Shown here piece after piece: positions 18,856-27,099 of a stretch of DNA of 64,000 nucleotides; the first letter of the stretch is position 1; every line of letters begins with the position of its first letter. A program made the translations under genes and the position numbers. This DNA is from Mycobacterium sp. DL592 (GTDB lineage Bacteria > Actinomycetota > Actinomycetes > Mycobacteriales > Mycobacteriaceae): contig NZ_CP050192.1 of assembly GCF_011694515.1 (NCBI RefSeq), positions 3,916,172 to 3,980,171 on the forward strand, read 5' to 3'. The notes under the pieces are model-generated. The model worked only from the letters and a program-made list of their open reading frames with translations, searched no databases and was not told the DNA's origin.

Positions 18856-20055
18856 ATGAACAGTGCGCCAGATGTGTTCAGTCCGGCCAAACTCGGCCCG
18901 ATTACGCTGCGCAATCGCATCCTCAAGTCAGCCACCTTCGAAGCCCGCACCCCCGACGATGTCGTCTCCGACGATCTGATCTCGTTCCACCGCCAAATCG
19001 CGGCCGGCGGGGTGGGCATGACCACGGTCGCCTACACGGCGGTGAGCCAGGGCGGGCGCACCAACGGCGGGCAGATCTGGATGCGCCCGGCGGCCGTTCC
19101 CGGCCTGCAACGCCTCGCCGACGCCGTCCACGCCGAGGGCGCCGCGATCAGCGCGCAGATCGGCCACGCCGGCCCGGTGGCCAACGCGCGTTCGAACAAG
19201 GCGCCCGCGCTGGCACCGGTGCGCTTCTTCAACCCGCTGTCGATGAAGTTCGCCCGGCACGCCAACCGTGACGACATCACCGACGTGATCGCCGCGCACG
19301 CCGCGGCCGCCCGGTTCGCCATCGACTCCGGTTTCGACGCCGTCGAGATCCACCTGGGCCACAACTACCTCGCCAGTTCGTTCCTGTCGCCGATGATCAA
19401 CCGGCGCTCCGACGAGTTCGGCGGGTCGCTGGAGAACCGCGCCAAGGTGGCCCGCTCGGTCGTGATGGCGGTGCGCCGCGAGGTCGAGCGGCTGGGCCCG
19501 GCACCGATCGCGGTCACCGCCAAGCTCAACATGTCCGACGGCGTGCGCGGCGGCATCAGCATCGACGAGTCGCTGCAGACCGCGCGCTGGCTGCAAGACG
19601 ACGGCGGTCTGGACGCCCTCGAGCTGACCGCCGGAAGCTCGCTGCTCAACCCGATGTATCTGTTCCGCGGCGACGCACCGGTCAAGGAGTTCGCCGCGGC
19701 GCAGAAGTGGCCGCTCAACTGGGGCATGCGGATGACCGGCACGAAGTTCATGCGGGAATACCCCTACGAGGACACCTACCTGCTGCGCGACGCGCTGAAG
19801 TTCCGCGCCGAGCTGACCTTGCCGCTGATCCTGCTCGGCGGCATCACCAACCGCGACACCATGGACCGCGCGATGGCCGACGGCTTCGAGTTCGTGGCGA
19901 TGGGCCGCGCCCTGCTGGCCGAACCGGACCTGCTCAACCGCATCAAGGCCGACGGCGATGCGCATTCCGTGCAGTCGCTGTGCACGCACTGCAACAAATG
20001 CATGCCGACGATCTACTCGCGGACGATCTGCGTCGAAACGGGCGCTCCCGCCTGA
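18856..20055 (+). CDS. NADH:flavin oxidoreductase, Old Yellow Enzyme family
   Basis: FMN-dependent ene-reductase-type protein of 399 residues. ATG 18856 was chosen because MNSAPDVFSPAKLGPITLRNR is the usual N-terminus of the family; the longer frame extends into the folD promoter. Landmarks are AQIGHAGPVAN (His for the substrate/FMN region), DAVEIHLGHNYLASSFLSPMINRR and the FMN-binding GFEFVAMGRALLAEPDLLNRI. The C-terminus carries a three-Cys cluster, CTHCNKCMPTIYSRTIC, like that of the larger OYE members that bind an Fe-S cluster. The adjacent N-terminal domain is the only one present, so this is the short form. Matches recalled Rv3359. Confidence 0.9.
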   Translation: MNSAPDVFSPAKLGPITLRNRILKSATFEARTPDDVVSDDLISFHRQIAAGGVGMTTVAYTAVSQGGRTNGGQIWMRPAAVPGLQRLADAVHAEGAAISAQIGHAGPVANARSNKAPALAPVRFFNPLSMKFARHANRDDITDVIAAHAAAARFAIDSGFDAVEIHLGHNYLASSFLSPMINRRSDEFGGSLENRAKVARSVVMAVRREVERLGPAPIAVTAKLNMSDGVRGGISIDESLQTARWLQDDGGLDALELTAGSSLLNPMYLFRGDAPVKEFAAAQKWPLNWGMRMTGTKFMREYPYEDTYLLRDALKFRAELTLPLILLGGITNRDTMDRAMADGFEFVAMGRALLAEPDLLNRIKADGDAHSVQSLCTHCNKCMPTIYSRTICVETGAPA

Positions 20056-20092
20056 CGGGCGAGGCGGGGCGCTACCGATAGAGTTGGTAGCG

Positions 20093-22675
20093 ATGAGTCG
20101 ACCTTCCGCACCCGCGCTGACCGTTCGGTACGACGGGGCGGAGCGCACCTTCGCCGCAGGCCACGACGTCGTGGTCGGCCGCGACCTTCGTGCCGATGTC
20201 CGTGTTGCCCACCCGCTGATCTCGCGCGCACATCTGGTGCTTCGCTTCGACAACGGCCGCTGGCTGGCCATCGACAACGGCTCGCTCAACGGGATGTTCA
20301 TCAACGGCAGGCGGATTCCGTCGGTCGATATCGCCGACGGGATGACCGTCAACGTCGGCAACCCGGACGGGCCCGCCCTGCGCTTCGCGGTCGGCCGTCA
20401 TCAGGGGACGGTAGGACGCCCACCGCAGACTTCCTCGGTGCGCGTCTCGGCGCCGCCGTCGTCACCCTCGTGGCCGGCCGCGCCCAGCCAGGGACCGGCG
20501 ACCGCCAACGCCTGGCCGCCGCCACCGGCGCGACCGCAGCCCGCCTATCAGCCGCCGCCGGCCTACCCGACCAGCGGTTCACCCGCGCAGCCGACGTATC
20601 CGACCCGGCCGCCGAGCGCGCCGGCACCGGTGCCCCCGCCGCCGGCCGCCGCACCGACCCAGATGCGGCCCGCGGCAGGTAAGCCCGCCGCGTCGTCGAA
20701 CATCGCGACGTCGATGCTCAAGATCCTGCGGCCCGGCGCGCCCAGCGAGGTGCCGCCCGGCGGTATCAAGATCGGCCGCGCGACCGACAACGACATCGTC
20801 ATTCCCGACGTGCTGGCCTCGCGCCACCACGCGACGCTGATCCCGACCCCGGGCGGCACGGAGATCGTCGACAACCGCAGCATCAACGGCACGTTCGTCA
20901 ACGGCACCCGGGTCGACACCGCGATGCTCAACGAAGGCGACACCGTCACCATCGGCAACATCGACCTGGTGTTCGCCGGCGGCACGCTGGCCCGGCGCAC
21001 TGAGACCGAGGCCGCCACCGCCACCGGCGGTCTGGACGTGCGCGGCGTGACGTGGACGATCGAGAACAACAAGACGCTGCTGGACAACATCTCGCTGACC
21101 GCGCGCCCCGGCACCCTCACGGCGGTCATCGGTCCCTCGGGTGCGGGCAAGTCGACGTTCGCGCGGCTGGTCGCCGGTTACACCCATCCGACAAGTGGCA
21201 CAGTCACTTTCGAGGGACACAACGTCCACGCCGAGTACGCCTCACTGCGCTCCCGGATCGGGATGGTGCCCCAGGACGACGTGGTCCACGGCCAGCTGAC
21301 GGTCAACCAGGCGCTGATGTACGCGGCCGAGCTGCGGCTGCCGCCGGACACCACCAAGGAGGACCGCCAGCAGGTGGTGGCCCAGGTGCTCGGGGAGCTG
21401 GAGATGACCCAGCACGCCGACACCCGGGTGGACAAGCTGTCGGGCGGGCAGCGCAAGCGCGCCTCGGTGGCGCTGGAACTGCTGACCGGCCCGTCGCTGC
21501 TGATCCTGGACGAGCCCACCTCGGGCCTGGACCCCGCGCTGGACCGGCAGGTCATGACGATGCTGCGCCAACTGGCCGACGCCGGCCGCGTGGTGCTGGT
21601 GGTCACCCACTCGCTGACCTATCTCGACGTGTGCGATCAGGTGCTGCTGCTGGCGCCGGGAGGCAAGACCGCGTTCTGCGGCACCCCTAGCCAGATCGGC
21701 CCGGCGATGGGCACCACAAACTGGGCCGACATCTTCAGCGCCGTGGCCGGCGATCCCGACGCCGCTTATCAGCGTTACCTGGCCCAGACCGGTCCGACTC
21801 CCCCACCGCCGCCGGTGGAGGCGCCGTCGGACATCGGCGAGCCGACTCATACCAGTCTGCTGCGCCAATTCTCGACGATCGCGCGGCGCCAGATGCGGCT
21901 GATCATCTCCGACCGCGGCTACTTCGCGTTCCTGGCGCTGCTGCCGTTCATCATGGGTGTGCTCTCGCTGTCGGTGCCGGGCACCGTCGGCTTCGGGGTG
22001 CCCGACCCGATGGGCAACGCCCCCAACGAACCGGGTCAGATCCTCGTGCTGCTGAACGTCGGTGCAATCTTCATGGGCACCGCCCTGACAGTGCGCGATC
22101 TGATCGGCGAGCGGGCGATCTTCCGCCGTGAGCAGGCGGTCGGGTTGTCGACGACGGCGTATCTGCTGGCGAAGGTGTGCATCTACGCGGTGTTCGCGAT
22201 CGTGCAGTCCTCGATCGTCACGGCCATCACCATCGCCGGCAAGGGCGCCCCGACGCAGGGTTCGCTGACGTTCCTGTCGCCGACGCTGGAGCTGTTCGTG
22301 GTGATGGCGGCGACGACGGTCACCGCCGCGATGGTGGGTCTGGCGCTGTCGGCGCTGGCCAAGTCCAACGAGCAGATCATGCCGCTTCTCGTGGTGGCGG
22401 TGATGAGCCAGCTGGTGTTCTCCGGCGGCATGATCCCGGTGACCGGCCGCCTAGTGCTCGACCAATTGTCCTGGTTCACCCCGGCGCGCTGGGGCTTCGC
22501 CGCCTCGGCCTCGACGGTCGACCTCATCAAGCTGGTGCCGGGACCGCTGACCCCCAAGGACCGGCACTGGGAACACACGGCGTCGGCGTGGTGGTTCGAC
22601 ATGGGGATGCTCGGCGCGCTGTGCGTCGGCTACCTGAGCTTCGTGCGATGGAAGATTCGGCTCAAGAGCGCATAA
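20093..22675 (+). CDS. FHA-domain ABC exporter (Rv1747-like)
   Basis: Single-chain ABC half-transporter of 860 residues whose activity is expected to respond to Ser/Thr phosphorylation. Order: FHA1 (residues ~10-95, with SRAHL and NGSLNGMFING), a Pro-rich linker (~110-215, where Rv1747 carries its PknF-phosphorylated threonines), FHA2 (~225-305, SRHHA and NRSINGTFVNG), then a nucleotide-binding domain and an ABC2-type membrane domain with about six helices (~620-855). Walker A GPSGAGKST is at 347-355; LSGGQRKRASVALEL, LLILDEPTSGLD and VVTHSL follow. ATG 20093 gives the FHA1 N-terminus. In M. tuberculosis Rv1747 adjoins pknF; no kinase gene is adjacent here. Rv1747 has been linked to lipooligosaccharide export, not shown here. 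Confidence 0.92.
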   Translation: MSRPSAPALTVRYDGAERTFAAGHDVVVGRDLRADVRVAHPLISRAHLVLRFDNGRWLAIDNGSLNGMFINGRRIPSVDIADGMTVNVGNPDGPALRFAVGRHQGTVGRPPQTSSVRVSAPPSSPSWPAAPSQGPATANAWPPPPARPQPAYQPPPAYPTSGSPAQPTYPTRPPSAPAPVPPPPAAAPTQMRPAAGKPAASSNIATSMLKILRPGAPSEVPPGGIKIGRATDNDIVIPDVLASRHHATLIPTPGGTEIVDNRSINGTFVNGTRVDTAMLNEGDTVTIGNIDLVFAGGTLARRTETEAATATGGLDVRGVTWTIENNKTLLDNISLTARPGTLTAVIGPSGAGKSTFARLVAGYTHPTSGTVTFEGHNVHAEYASLRSRIGMVPQDDVVHGQLTVNQALMYAAELRLPPDTTKEDRQQVVAQVLGELEMTQHADTRVDKLSGGQRKRASVALELLTGPSLLILDEPTSGLDPALDRQVMTMLRQLADAGRVVLVVTHSLTYLDVCDQVLLLAPGGKTAFCGTPSQIGPAMGTTNWADIFSAVAGDPDAAYQRYLAQTGPTPPPPPVEAPSDIGEPTHTSLLRQFSTIARRQMRLIISDRGYFAFLALLPFIMGVLSLSVPGTVGFGVPDPMGNAPNEPGQILVLLNVGAIFMGTALTVRDLIGERAIFRREQAVGLSTTAYLLAKVCIYAVFAIVQSSIVTAITIAGKGAPTQGSLTFLSPTLELFVVMAATTVTAAMVGLALSALAKSNEQIMPLLVVAVMSQLVFSGGMIPVTGRLVLDQLSWFTPARWGFAASASTVDLIKLVPGPLTPKDRHWEHTASAWWFDMGMLGALCVGYLSFVRWKIRLKSA

Positions 22676-22686
22676 CCAGCCACGCA

Positions 22687-22729
22687 ATCAAGGAGTGGGG
22701 CGCAGCGCAGCTGCACGCCACTCCTTGAT
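22687..22729. terminator. Bidirectional terminator-like hairpin
   Basis: A perfect 12-bp inverted repeat, ATCAAGGAGTGG (22687-22698) and CCACTCCTTGAT (22718-22729), sits in the 69-bp gap between two convergent genes. It lacks a long T-run on either side but is the only structure there. Confidence 0.65.
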
Positions 22730-22744
22730 GCAGTGGAGATCCGA

Positions 22745-23149
22745 TCAGTGCGGCGGGCACACGATCGGCAGAATGCACAGGTCCGACAGAAACTGACCCA
22801 CTGGGCCGAGCACGGGACCACCCGGGCCGGGTCCGAAACCGCCGGGACCACCCGGACCGCCTGGGCCACCAAATCCAACGGGACCAACTGGACCCCCGGG
22901 ACCGCCGAAACCACCGGGACCACCCGGGCCGGGTCCGAAACCACCGGGACCACCCGGGCCGGGTCCGAAACCACCGGGACCACCACCGGGACCGCCGGGG
23001 CCACAGGGCATTCCGGGCATGCACATCCCCGGTGGTTCGGCCTGTGCGACTGGTGCGGCCACGCCGCCGAGCGCCAACAGCACACCACCGCCGGTTATCG
23101 CCACCGCGGCCGTGCGCCCCATCCGGGTCACTACTGTTTTGGGGAACAT
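22745..23149 (-). CDS. Secreted Gly/Pro-rich protein with CX5C caps, copy 1
   Basis: Small exported protein of unknown function, 134 residues. ATG 23149 has a strong ribosome-binding site (AAGGAGGGG). A signal peptide (residues 1-37) ends at AQA. The mature chain starts with CMPGMPC (Cys 43 and 49), followed by about 70 residues made almost only of Gly and Pro with Phe (units like GGFGPGPGGP repeated). It ends with CILPIVC (Cys 125 and 131) before PPH. The gene at 23927 has the same plan. DNA repeats of about 30 bp (near 22900-22985) encode the Gly/Pro units, so copy number may vary between strains. The low-complexity core is predicted disordered. Confidence 0.75.
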   Translation of the reverse strand: MFPKTVVTRMGRTAAVAITGGGVLLALGGVAAPVAQAEPPGMCMPGMPCGPGGPGGGPGGFGPGPGGPGGFGPGPGGPGGFGGPGGPVGPVGFGGPGGPGGPGGFGPGPGGPVLGPVGQFLSDLCILPIVCPPH

Positions 23150-23221
23150 CGCCCCTCCTTACCTGTTGATACTGCTCACTGCGACTTACTTACACCGCCG
23201 AGACATCTCGGCGGAGACCCA

Positions 23222-23512
23222 TTAGGGCGCTGGCGGGGAGGTCTCTGAAACACAAGCCCTGACAGCGCTTTCCCACGCTTTCTCGTCGGCACTCGGTGGC
23301 TGTTCGCCGCGCGGCACGCCGTGTTCGATCAAGCACCGGGAAAACCCGAGCCCCACCTGCGGCGCCTGAGTCTCGATGCTCGACCACGTCGCCGGAGCAG
23401 GCGCCGGAAACGGTGCCACGTCACCGGACAGCGAACATGCCGTGCTCGATAACGCAGTCCCCAACACGCAGATTGATAGCCACGCGGACTTGGCGGACCG
23501 GACAGCTGCCAT
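23222..23512 (-). CDS. Small putative lipoprotein, function unknown
   Basis: A 96-residue protein with a lipoprotein signal peptide: basic start (MAAVRSAKSA), hydrophobic core and the lipobox STAC with Cys 26. I chose ATG 23512, which has AGGAG six bases upstream; the longer reading adds 49 residues without domain features. The mature part is short, with a Pro/Ala stretch then a compact region that has two more cysteines (FSRCLIEHGVP and AVRACVSETS), which could form a disulfide. I do not recognise the family. It follows the Gly/Pro-rich gene in the same direction after 72 bp and probably has its own promoter in the gap up to 23927. Confidence 0.6.
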   Translation of the reverse strand: MAAVRSAKSAWLSICVLGTALSSTACSLSGDVAPFPAPAPATWSSIETQAPQVGLGFSRCLIEHGVPRGEQPPSADEKAWESAVRACVSETSPPAP

Positions 23513-23926
23513 CACCGACTCCTCGAAGTGCCGACCAGATAACGAGAACGCTAGGCCCGCGCGCTGTACACCCAATATCAATGACTTAGCAGCGTCGTGA
23601 GAACCACCAACGGATACGCGGTGTCGAGCAGACACGCCGCGACGTGCCACCATCGTCACCAGTCTCCTAATAACAAAACCGAATCCATAGCGTGGCCATA
23701 ACCAGTAGCAGCCCGGTCACAGGATCGCTAGCTATGGTCGATGTGGCACAGCACATTTCACACAGAAGGAGTTATGTTGAATTCGGGGCGCACCGGCGCA
23801 GCGTGGCCGGCACCAAACGCCCCCGCCCTCCACCAACACCCCATCGGCATGAGACGGCCGCACAAGTCAACAAATAAGCCGTTGCTGCACAATATGTTTC
23901 ACAATTTCTCTAGGGAGAGCGATCAC
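23513..23926. other. 414-bp intergenic region between divergent secreted-protein genes
   Basis: The region is AT-richer than its surroundings, particularly around 23660-23790 and 23880-23915, as expected for two divergent promoters. It holds an in-frame upstream extension of the gene at 23927 from an ATG at 23774, preceded too closely by AAGGAG. I treat that as untranslated or as an alternative start. No transposon or RNA gene is recognised. Confidence 0.5.
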
Positions 23927-24208
23927 ATGAAAAAACAGTCATTGCGTCGTAGTGTCCTGCACACGTCGGTTGTCGCGGGGACGCTGATGTTCGCCGTCGC
24001 CGGCTTCGGAACGCAGGTGGCGGCAGCCGGACCGCCGCCGCCATGTTTGCCCGGGACACCCTGCGTGGGCGGACCCGGCCCCGGCCCAGGCCCGGGTGGT
24101 CCCGGCCCGGGACCAGGAGGTCCCGGTGGTCCCGGCCCGGGTCCAGTGGGCCCAGGTCCCGCCGGCCCGCAGCCCTGCCCACCGCTGACCCCCTGCCCAC
24201 CGCTCTAA
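23927..24208 (+). CDS. Secreted Gly/Pro-rich protein with CX5C caps, copy 2
   Basis: Small exported protein of 93 residues with the same plan as the gene at 22745-23149. ATG 23927 has an AGGGAGAGC ribosome-binding site and opens a basic signal peptide (MKKQSLRRSV) cleaved near residue 34. The mature chain has CLPGTPC (Cys 40 and 46), about 35 residues of Gly-Pro repeats (PGPGPGGP units), and CPPLTPC (Cys 84 and 90) near the end. The C-x-P-G-x-P-C cap is shared with copy 1, while the repeat core lacks Phe. An ATG at 23774 is in frame but would bury the signal peptide. It converges on the sensor kinase gene across a hairpin. Confidence 0.7.
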   Translation: MKKQSLRRSVLHTSVVAGTLMFAVAGFGTQVAAAGPPPPCLPGTPCVGGPGPGPGPGGPGPGPGGPGGPGPGPVGPGPAGPQPCPPLTPCPPL

Positions 24209-24232
24209 CCTCCAGTAAGCAACCGGGCGAAA

Positions 24233-24268
24233 GCTGTTGGCGGCCGTGAGATCGCGGCCGCCGACAGC
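24233..24268. terminator. Bidirectional terminator-like hairpin
   Basis: GCTGTTGGCGGCCG (24233-24246) pairs with CGGCCGCCGACAGC (24255-24268), 13 of 14 bases, with an 8-nt loop, in the 74-bp gap between convergent genes. Confidence 0.6.
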
Positions 24269-24282
24269 ATTCGCAACTGCAC

Positions 24283-25851
24283 CTACCGCCCTTCGGGCGC
24301 AGCGGGCAGTACGACGGTGAAGGTGGTGGCACCGGGGATGCTGCGCACCATGACCTCACCTCTGTGAGCGTTGACCACCGCGCTCACTATCGCCAGACCC
24401 AGGCCGGTGCTACCGCCCCGACGTGAGCGCGAGCTGTCACCGCGCACGAAGCGACCGAAGATCTCGGGTTGCTGCGCAACCGGTATGCCAGGGCCATCGT
24501 CCGTCACCTCAATGACGATCCGCCCGTTCACTGTCCTCAGCGAGATCGCAATAGCTGTGCCCGGCGGGGTGTGCACACGGGCATTGGAAAGCAGATTGGC
24601 CAGCACCTGGTGAAGTCGTGCACCGTCACCGATCATCACAACCGGTTCATCAGGTAGACGCAGCTCCCACGAATGATCACGCCCCGCGATGTGTGCGTCG
24701 CTGACCGCGTCAATCGCCAACTGCGACAGGTCTACTGGCTCAGCATCGATCACTCGCCCCGCATCTAGACGGGCCAACAACAGCATGTCCTCAACCAGGC
24801 TGGACATGCGCTTGGCTTCGGAGTCGATTCGGCCTAACGCATGGACGACATTGTCGGAGAATTCAGTCTGATCACGTTGCACCAGTTCGGTATACCCCCG
24901 GATGGCCGCCAACGGGGTCCGCAACTCGTGGCTGGCGTCAGCCACGAACTGGCGCACCCGCGTCTCACTTGCGTGCCGCGCCGCCATCGCATCGCCGATA
25001 CGCTGCAGCATCCGATCGAAGGCGGCACCGAGCCGTCCCACTTCGGTGTAGCGCGAGGGCGATTCTGCCGCCGCCAATGGCCTTGGCATCGTCACCTCGC
25101 CATGGTCGAGGTCGGAGTCCGCAACCCGTGCCGCGGTGGCGGCCACCGCCGACAGCGGAGCTAGCTGGCGGCGCAGAATCAGAAGGCCAACCAACACCGC
25201 GGCGCCCAGCCCCACCGCGACCATCACGCCGAGCATCCACAACAGTGACAATTGAGTCTGATCTGGACCATTGGTCGGCAAGCCGGTAACGATGTGTCGC
25301 CCATTGCGAGCCGGGGAAGTGATGACCCGATACGATCCGAGGCCGTCAATGTTGATCGTCGTAGGCTCTGCGAAGAACATGGTGGATATCCCCCGACAAG
25401 CGCTCTCGCTCAACGGTTTCAGCGCTCCGCTGCCAGTGACAACCGCGCCGTCCAGAACGCGCCCTTCCGACAGCAATGCTCCCAATGTGCCGGCAGATTG
25501 GCCCGGTGCGTTGAGGAAGAAGGCGCCGGAAGGAGCCGCACTGGAGACACCAGGCATCGGCGGCGGCGGACCAAGGGCATACAGCAGGGAGGAACGCGTC
25601 GCCGCATCGATGACCTGTTCATCGAGTTGATCGAGTAGATACCGATGCATGGCCGTCAATGTGCCGACGCCGATTCCGATGCACACCGTTGCCAGTAGAA
25701 CCACCTGGGCCGCCAGCAGGCGGATCCTCAACGACCACGCACTGGGATGGCGCAGCCGATACCGAATCCCCGGCTCCGGATCGGGAACCGGGGGTAGTCG
25801 CCGGGACATCAGAGTCGTCTCACCCCAGCGTTCGTCGACCGGCGAACTCAC
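24283..25851 (-). CDS. Sensor histidine kinase, TrcS-like
   Basis: Membrane sensor of a two-component system, 522 residues. Order: basic Pro-rich N-terminus, TM1 (~44-67), an extracytoplasmic sensor region (~68-200), TM2 (~203-225), HAMP, DHp with the phosphorylated His 308 in FVADASHELRTPLAAIRGY, then HATPase with the N box LANLLSNARVHTPP, G1 TDDGPGIP and G2 STGLGLAIV. All catalytic motifs are intact. It starts with an ATG overlapping the stop of the response regulator by 4 nt, so it is the second gene of a coupled pair. The layout and sequence resemble M. tuberculosis TrcS, from memory. Signal and regulon are unknown; the secreted proteins on either side are candidate targets. Confidence 0.9.
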   Translation of the reverse strand: MSSPVDERWGETTLMSRRLPPVPDPEPGIRYRLRHPSAWSLRIRLLAAQVVLLATVCIGIGVGTLTAMHRYLLDQLDEQVIDAATRSSLLYALGPPPPMPGVSSAAPSGAFFLNAPGQSAGTLGALLSEGRVLDGAVVTGSGALKPLSESACRGISTMFFAEPTTINIDGLGSYRVITSPARNGRHIVTGLPTNGPDQTQLSLLWMLGVMVAVGLGAAVLVGLLILRRQLAPLSAVAATAARVADSDLDHGEVTMPRPLAAAESPSRYTEVGRLGAAFDRMLQRIGDAMAARHASETRVRQFVADASHELRTPLAAIRGYTELVQRDQTEFSDNVVHALGRIDSEAKRMSSLVEDMLLLARLDAGRVIDAEPVDLSQLAIDAVSDAHIAGRDHSWELRLPDEPVVMIGDGARLHQVLANLLSNARVHTPPGTAIAISLRTVNGRIVIEVTDDGPGIPVAQQPEIFGRFVRGDSSRSRRGGSTGLGLAIVSAVVNAHRGEVMVRSIPGATTFTVVLPAAPEGR

Positions 25852-26597
25852 AACTGATGAAGTCCGGCGGGCTTGATCAAATAGCCGGAGCCTCGAAGTG
25901 TGTGGATCATCGGTTGACGTCCGTAGTCAATCTTTTTCCTGAGATAAGAGATGAAAAGTTCCACAACGTTGGAGCGGCCGCCGAAGTCGTAGTCCCACAC
26001 TTCGTCGAGAATCTGGCTCTTGCTGACCACTCGACGAGCGTTGTGCATCAGGTACCGCAGCACCTCGAATTCTGTTGCAGTCAGGTTGATCGCGTCTCCG
26101 CCACGCGTTACCTCACGAGTGTCCTCGTCCAGCACCAGATCACCGACTACCACTTTTGCGGCGTCGTTGGACACAGCTACGCCCGCGCGGCGTAACAATG
26201 CCCTCAGTCGCAGCACGAGTTCTTCGAGGCTGAAGGGCTTCGTAACGTAGTCGTCGCCACCGGCGCTGAGGCCCGCGATGCGATCTTCTAGGGAGTCCCT
26301 GGCAGTCAACAACAGCAGTGGCAGGCCAGGGCGGTCCGCTCGCAGTCGCTCCAGGACCTCCAGGCCACTGATATCAGGCAACATTATGTCCAGGATGACC
26401 ACGTCTGGCGGACTCTCGCGTGCGGACTTGAGCGCTGCCGCCCCGCTTCCAGCGGTGTCCACGCGCCACCCTTCATAGCGCAGCGTCATCGAGACCATTT
26501 CTGCCAATATCGGCTCATCATCGACGACCAGCGCATGGATAGGCATACCGTCCAGGCGGCACAGGCTTGCGAGCCTGATGCCAGCCATGGCTGTCAC
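25848..26597 (-). CDS. OmpR/PhoB-type response regulator, TrcR-like
   Basis: DNA-binding response regulator, 249 residues. Receiver domain: acidic pair at 26-27 (VVDDEP), phospho-acceptor Asp 70 in VVILDIMLPDISGL, and Lys 120 in YVTKPFSLEELV. The C-terminal winged helix (~150-245) includes LTATEFEVLRYLMHNARRVVSKSQIL and SYLRKKID. GTG 26597 has GGAGCGAGG upstream; ATG 26546 (MPIHALVVDDEP) is a possible shorter start. The kinase gene overlaps its stop (ATGA). An inverted repeat about 53-87 bp upstream might be an autoregulatory site. Resembles TrcR from memory. Confidence 0.9.
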   Translation of the reverse strand: MTAMAGIRLASLCRLDGMPIHALVVDDEPILAEMVSMTLRYEGWRVDTAGSGAAALKSARESPPDVVILDIMLPDISGLEVLERLRADRPGLPLLLLTARDSLEDRIAGLSAGGDDYVTKPFSLEELVLRLRALLRRAGVAVSNDAAKVVVGDLVLDEDTREVTRGGDAINLTATEFEVLRYLMHNARRVVSKSQILDEVWDYDFGGRSNVVELFISYLRKKIDYGRQPMIHTLRGSGYLIKPAGLHQL

Positions 26598-26828
26598 CCT
26601 CGCTCCAGATCGTGATCTTGTGCCACTGTGCCAGTCTCGCCCGCTGAACTAGGTTCGAAGTATGGAGAGCCTGTCGTGAACCTATGACTGCGCCGCTCGC
26701 GCGTGACGCATCCCACATCTGCGCTTACGTCGTACGTCCAGTCCGGGCCAGCACGGCCGGGGGCACGTCGGGGCCGAACCAGGCCGCGGCTCAACACTTT
26801 ACGGATCTTAGGAACACTCGCCCACGCG

Positions 26829-27093
26829 TTAGACGCCGTCCTCTTCGAGAAGCTGCTTGAGCGCACGGCAGCCAAGCTCGACGAGGTGAGATGGATCATG
26901 GACGGACAAAGCGGCCATGCATCTATGCTGGGTCCGCGATCGTGCAGTTTCGATCGGCACGGCCGCGATGGCGGTTGTGAATCTGGCCGCGATGTGAAAC
27001 AGCCGGGCCACAGCCTCATGGCGACGCGGGGACAGAGCAACGCGAAACGTTGGCTCAATGGTCAGAAGATGTTCACCGAACGCCCGTACGGTG
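26829..27093 (-). pseudogene. Possible C-terminal remnant of a regulator gene (weak)
   Basis: The minus-strand frame ending at 26829 reads as about 85 residues of plausible helical protein (for example TFRVALSPRRHEAVARLF, then DPSHLVELGCRALKQLL) before running into the antisense of the MPT63-like gene. The ending resembles C-terminal helices of TetR-type regulators, with no DNA-binding domain, start or ribosome-binding site. It may be a decayed gene or just a chance open frame in GC-rich DNA. Confidence 0.2.
27087..27092 (+). promoter_or_regulatory. Candidate -10 hexamer (TACGGT) for leaderless MPT63-like gene
   Basis: TACGGT is followed by 7 nt and then the ATG at 27100. No Shine-Dalgarno precedes that ATG. 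Confidence 0.45.
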
Positions 27094-27099
27094 CCCGGC

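Larger units (their letters stand above)
26598..27099. other. 502-bp region without a clear gene between the response regulator and MPT63-like gene
   Basis: It contains the promoter side of the two-component operon, a 7-bp inverted repeat TAGGTTC (26650-26656) / GAACCTA (26678-26684), and the -10 of the MPT63-like gene. A minus-strand frame (26829 to about 27090) has protein-like character and is listed separately as a possible remnant. I see nothing else convincing. Confidence 0.5.

Noticed and set aside
22800..23010. CRISPR-like short repeats
   Set aside because: The repeats have no unique spacers and are codon-level repeats of a Gly/Pro-rich protein.
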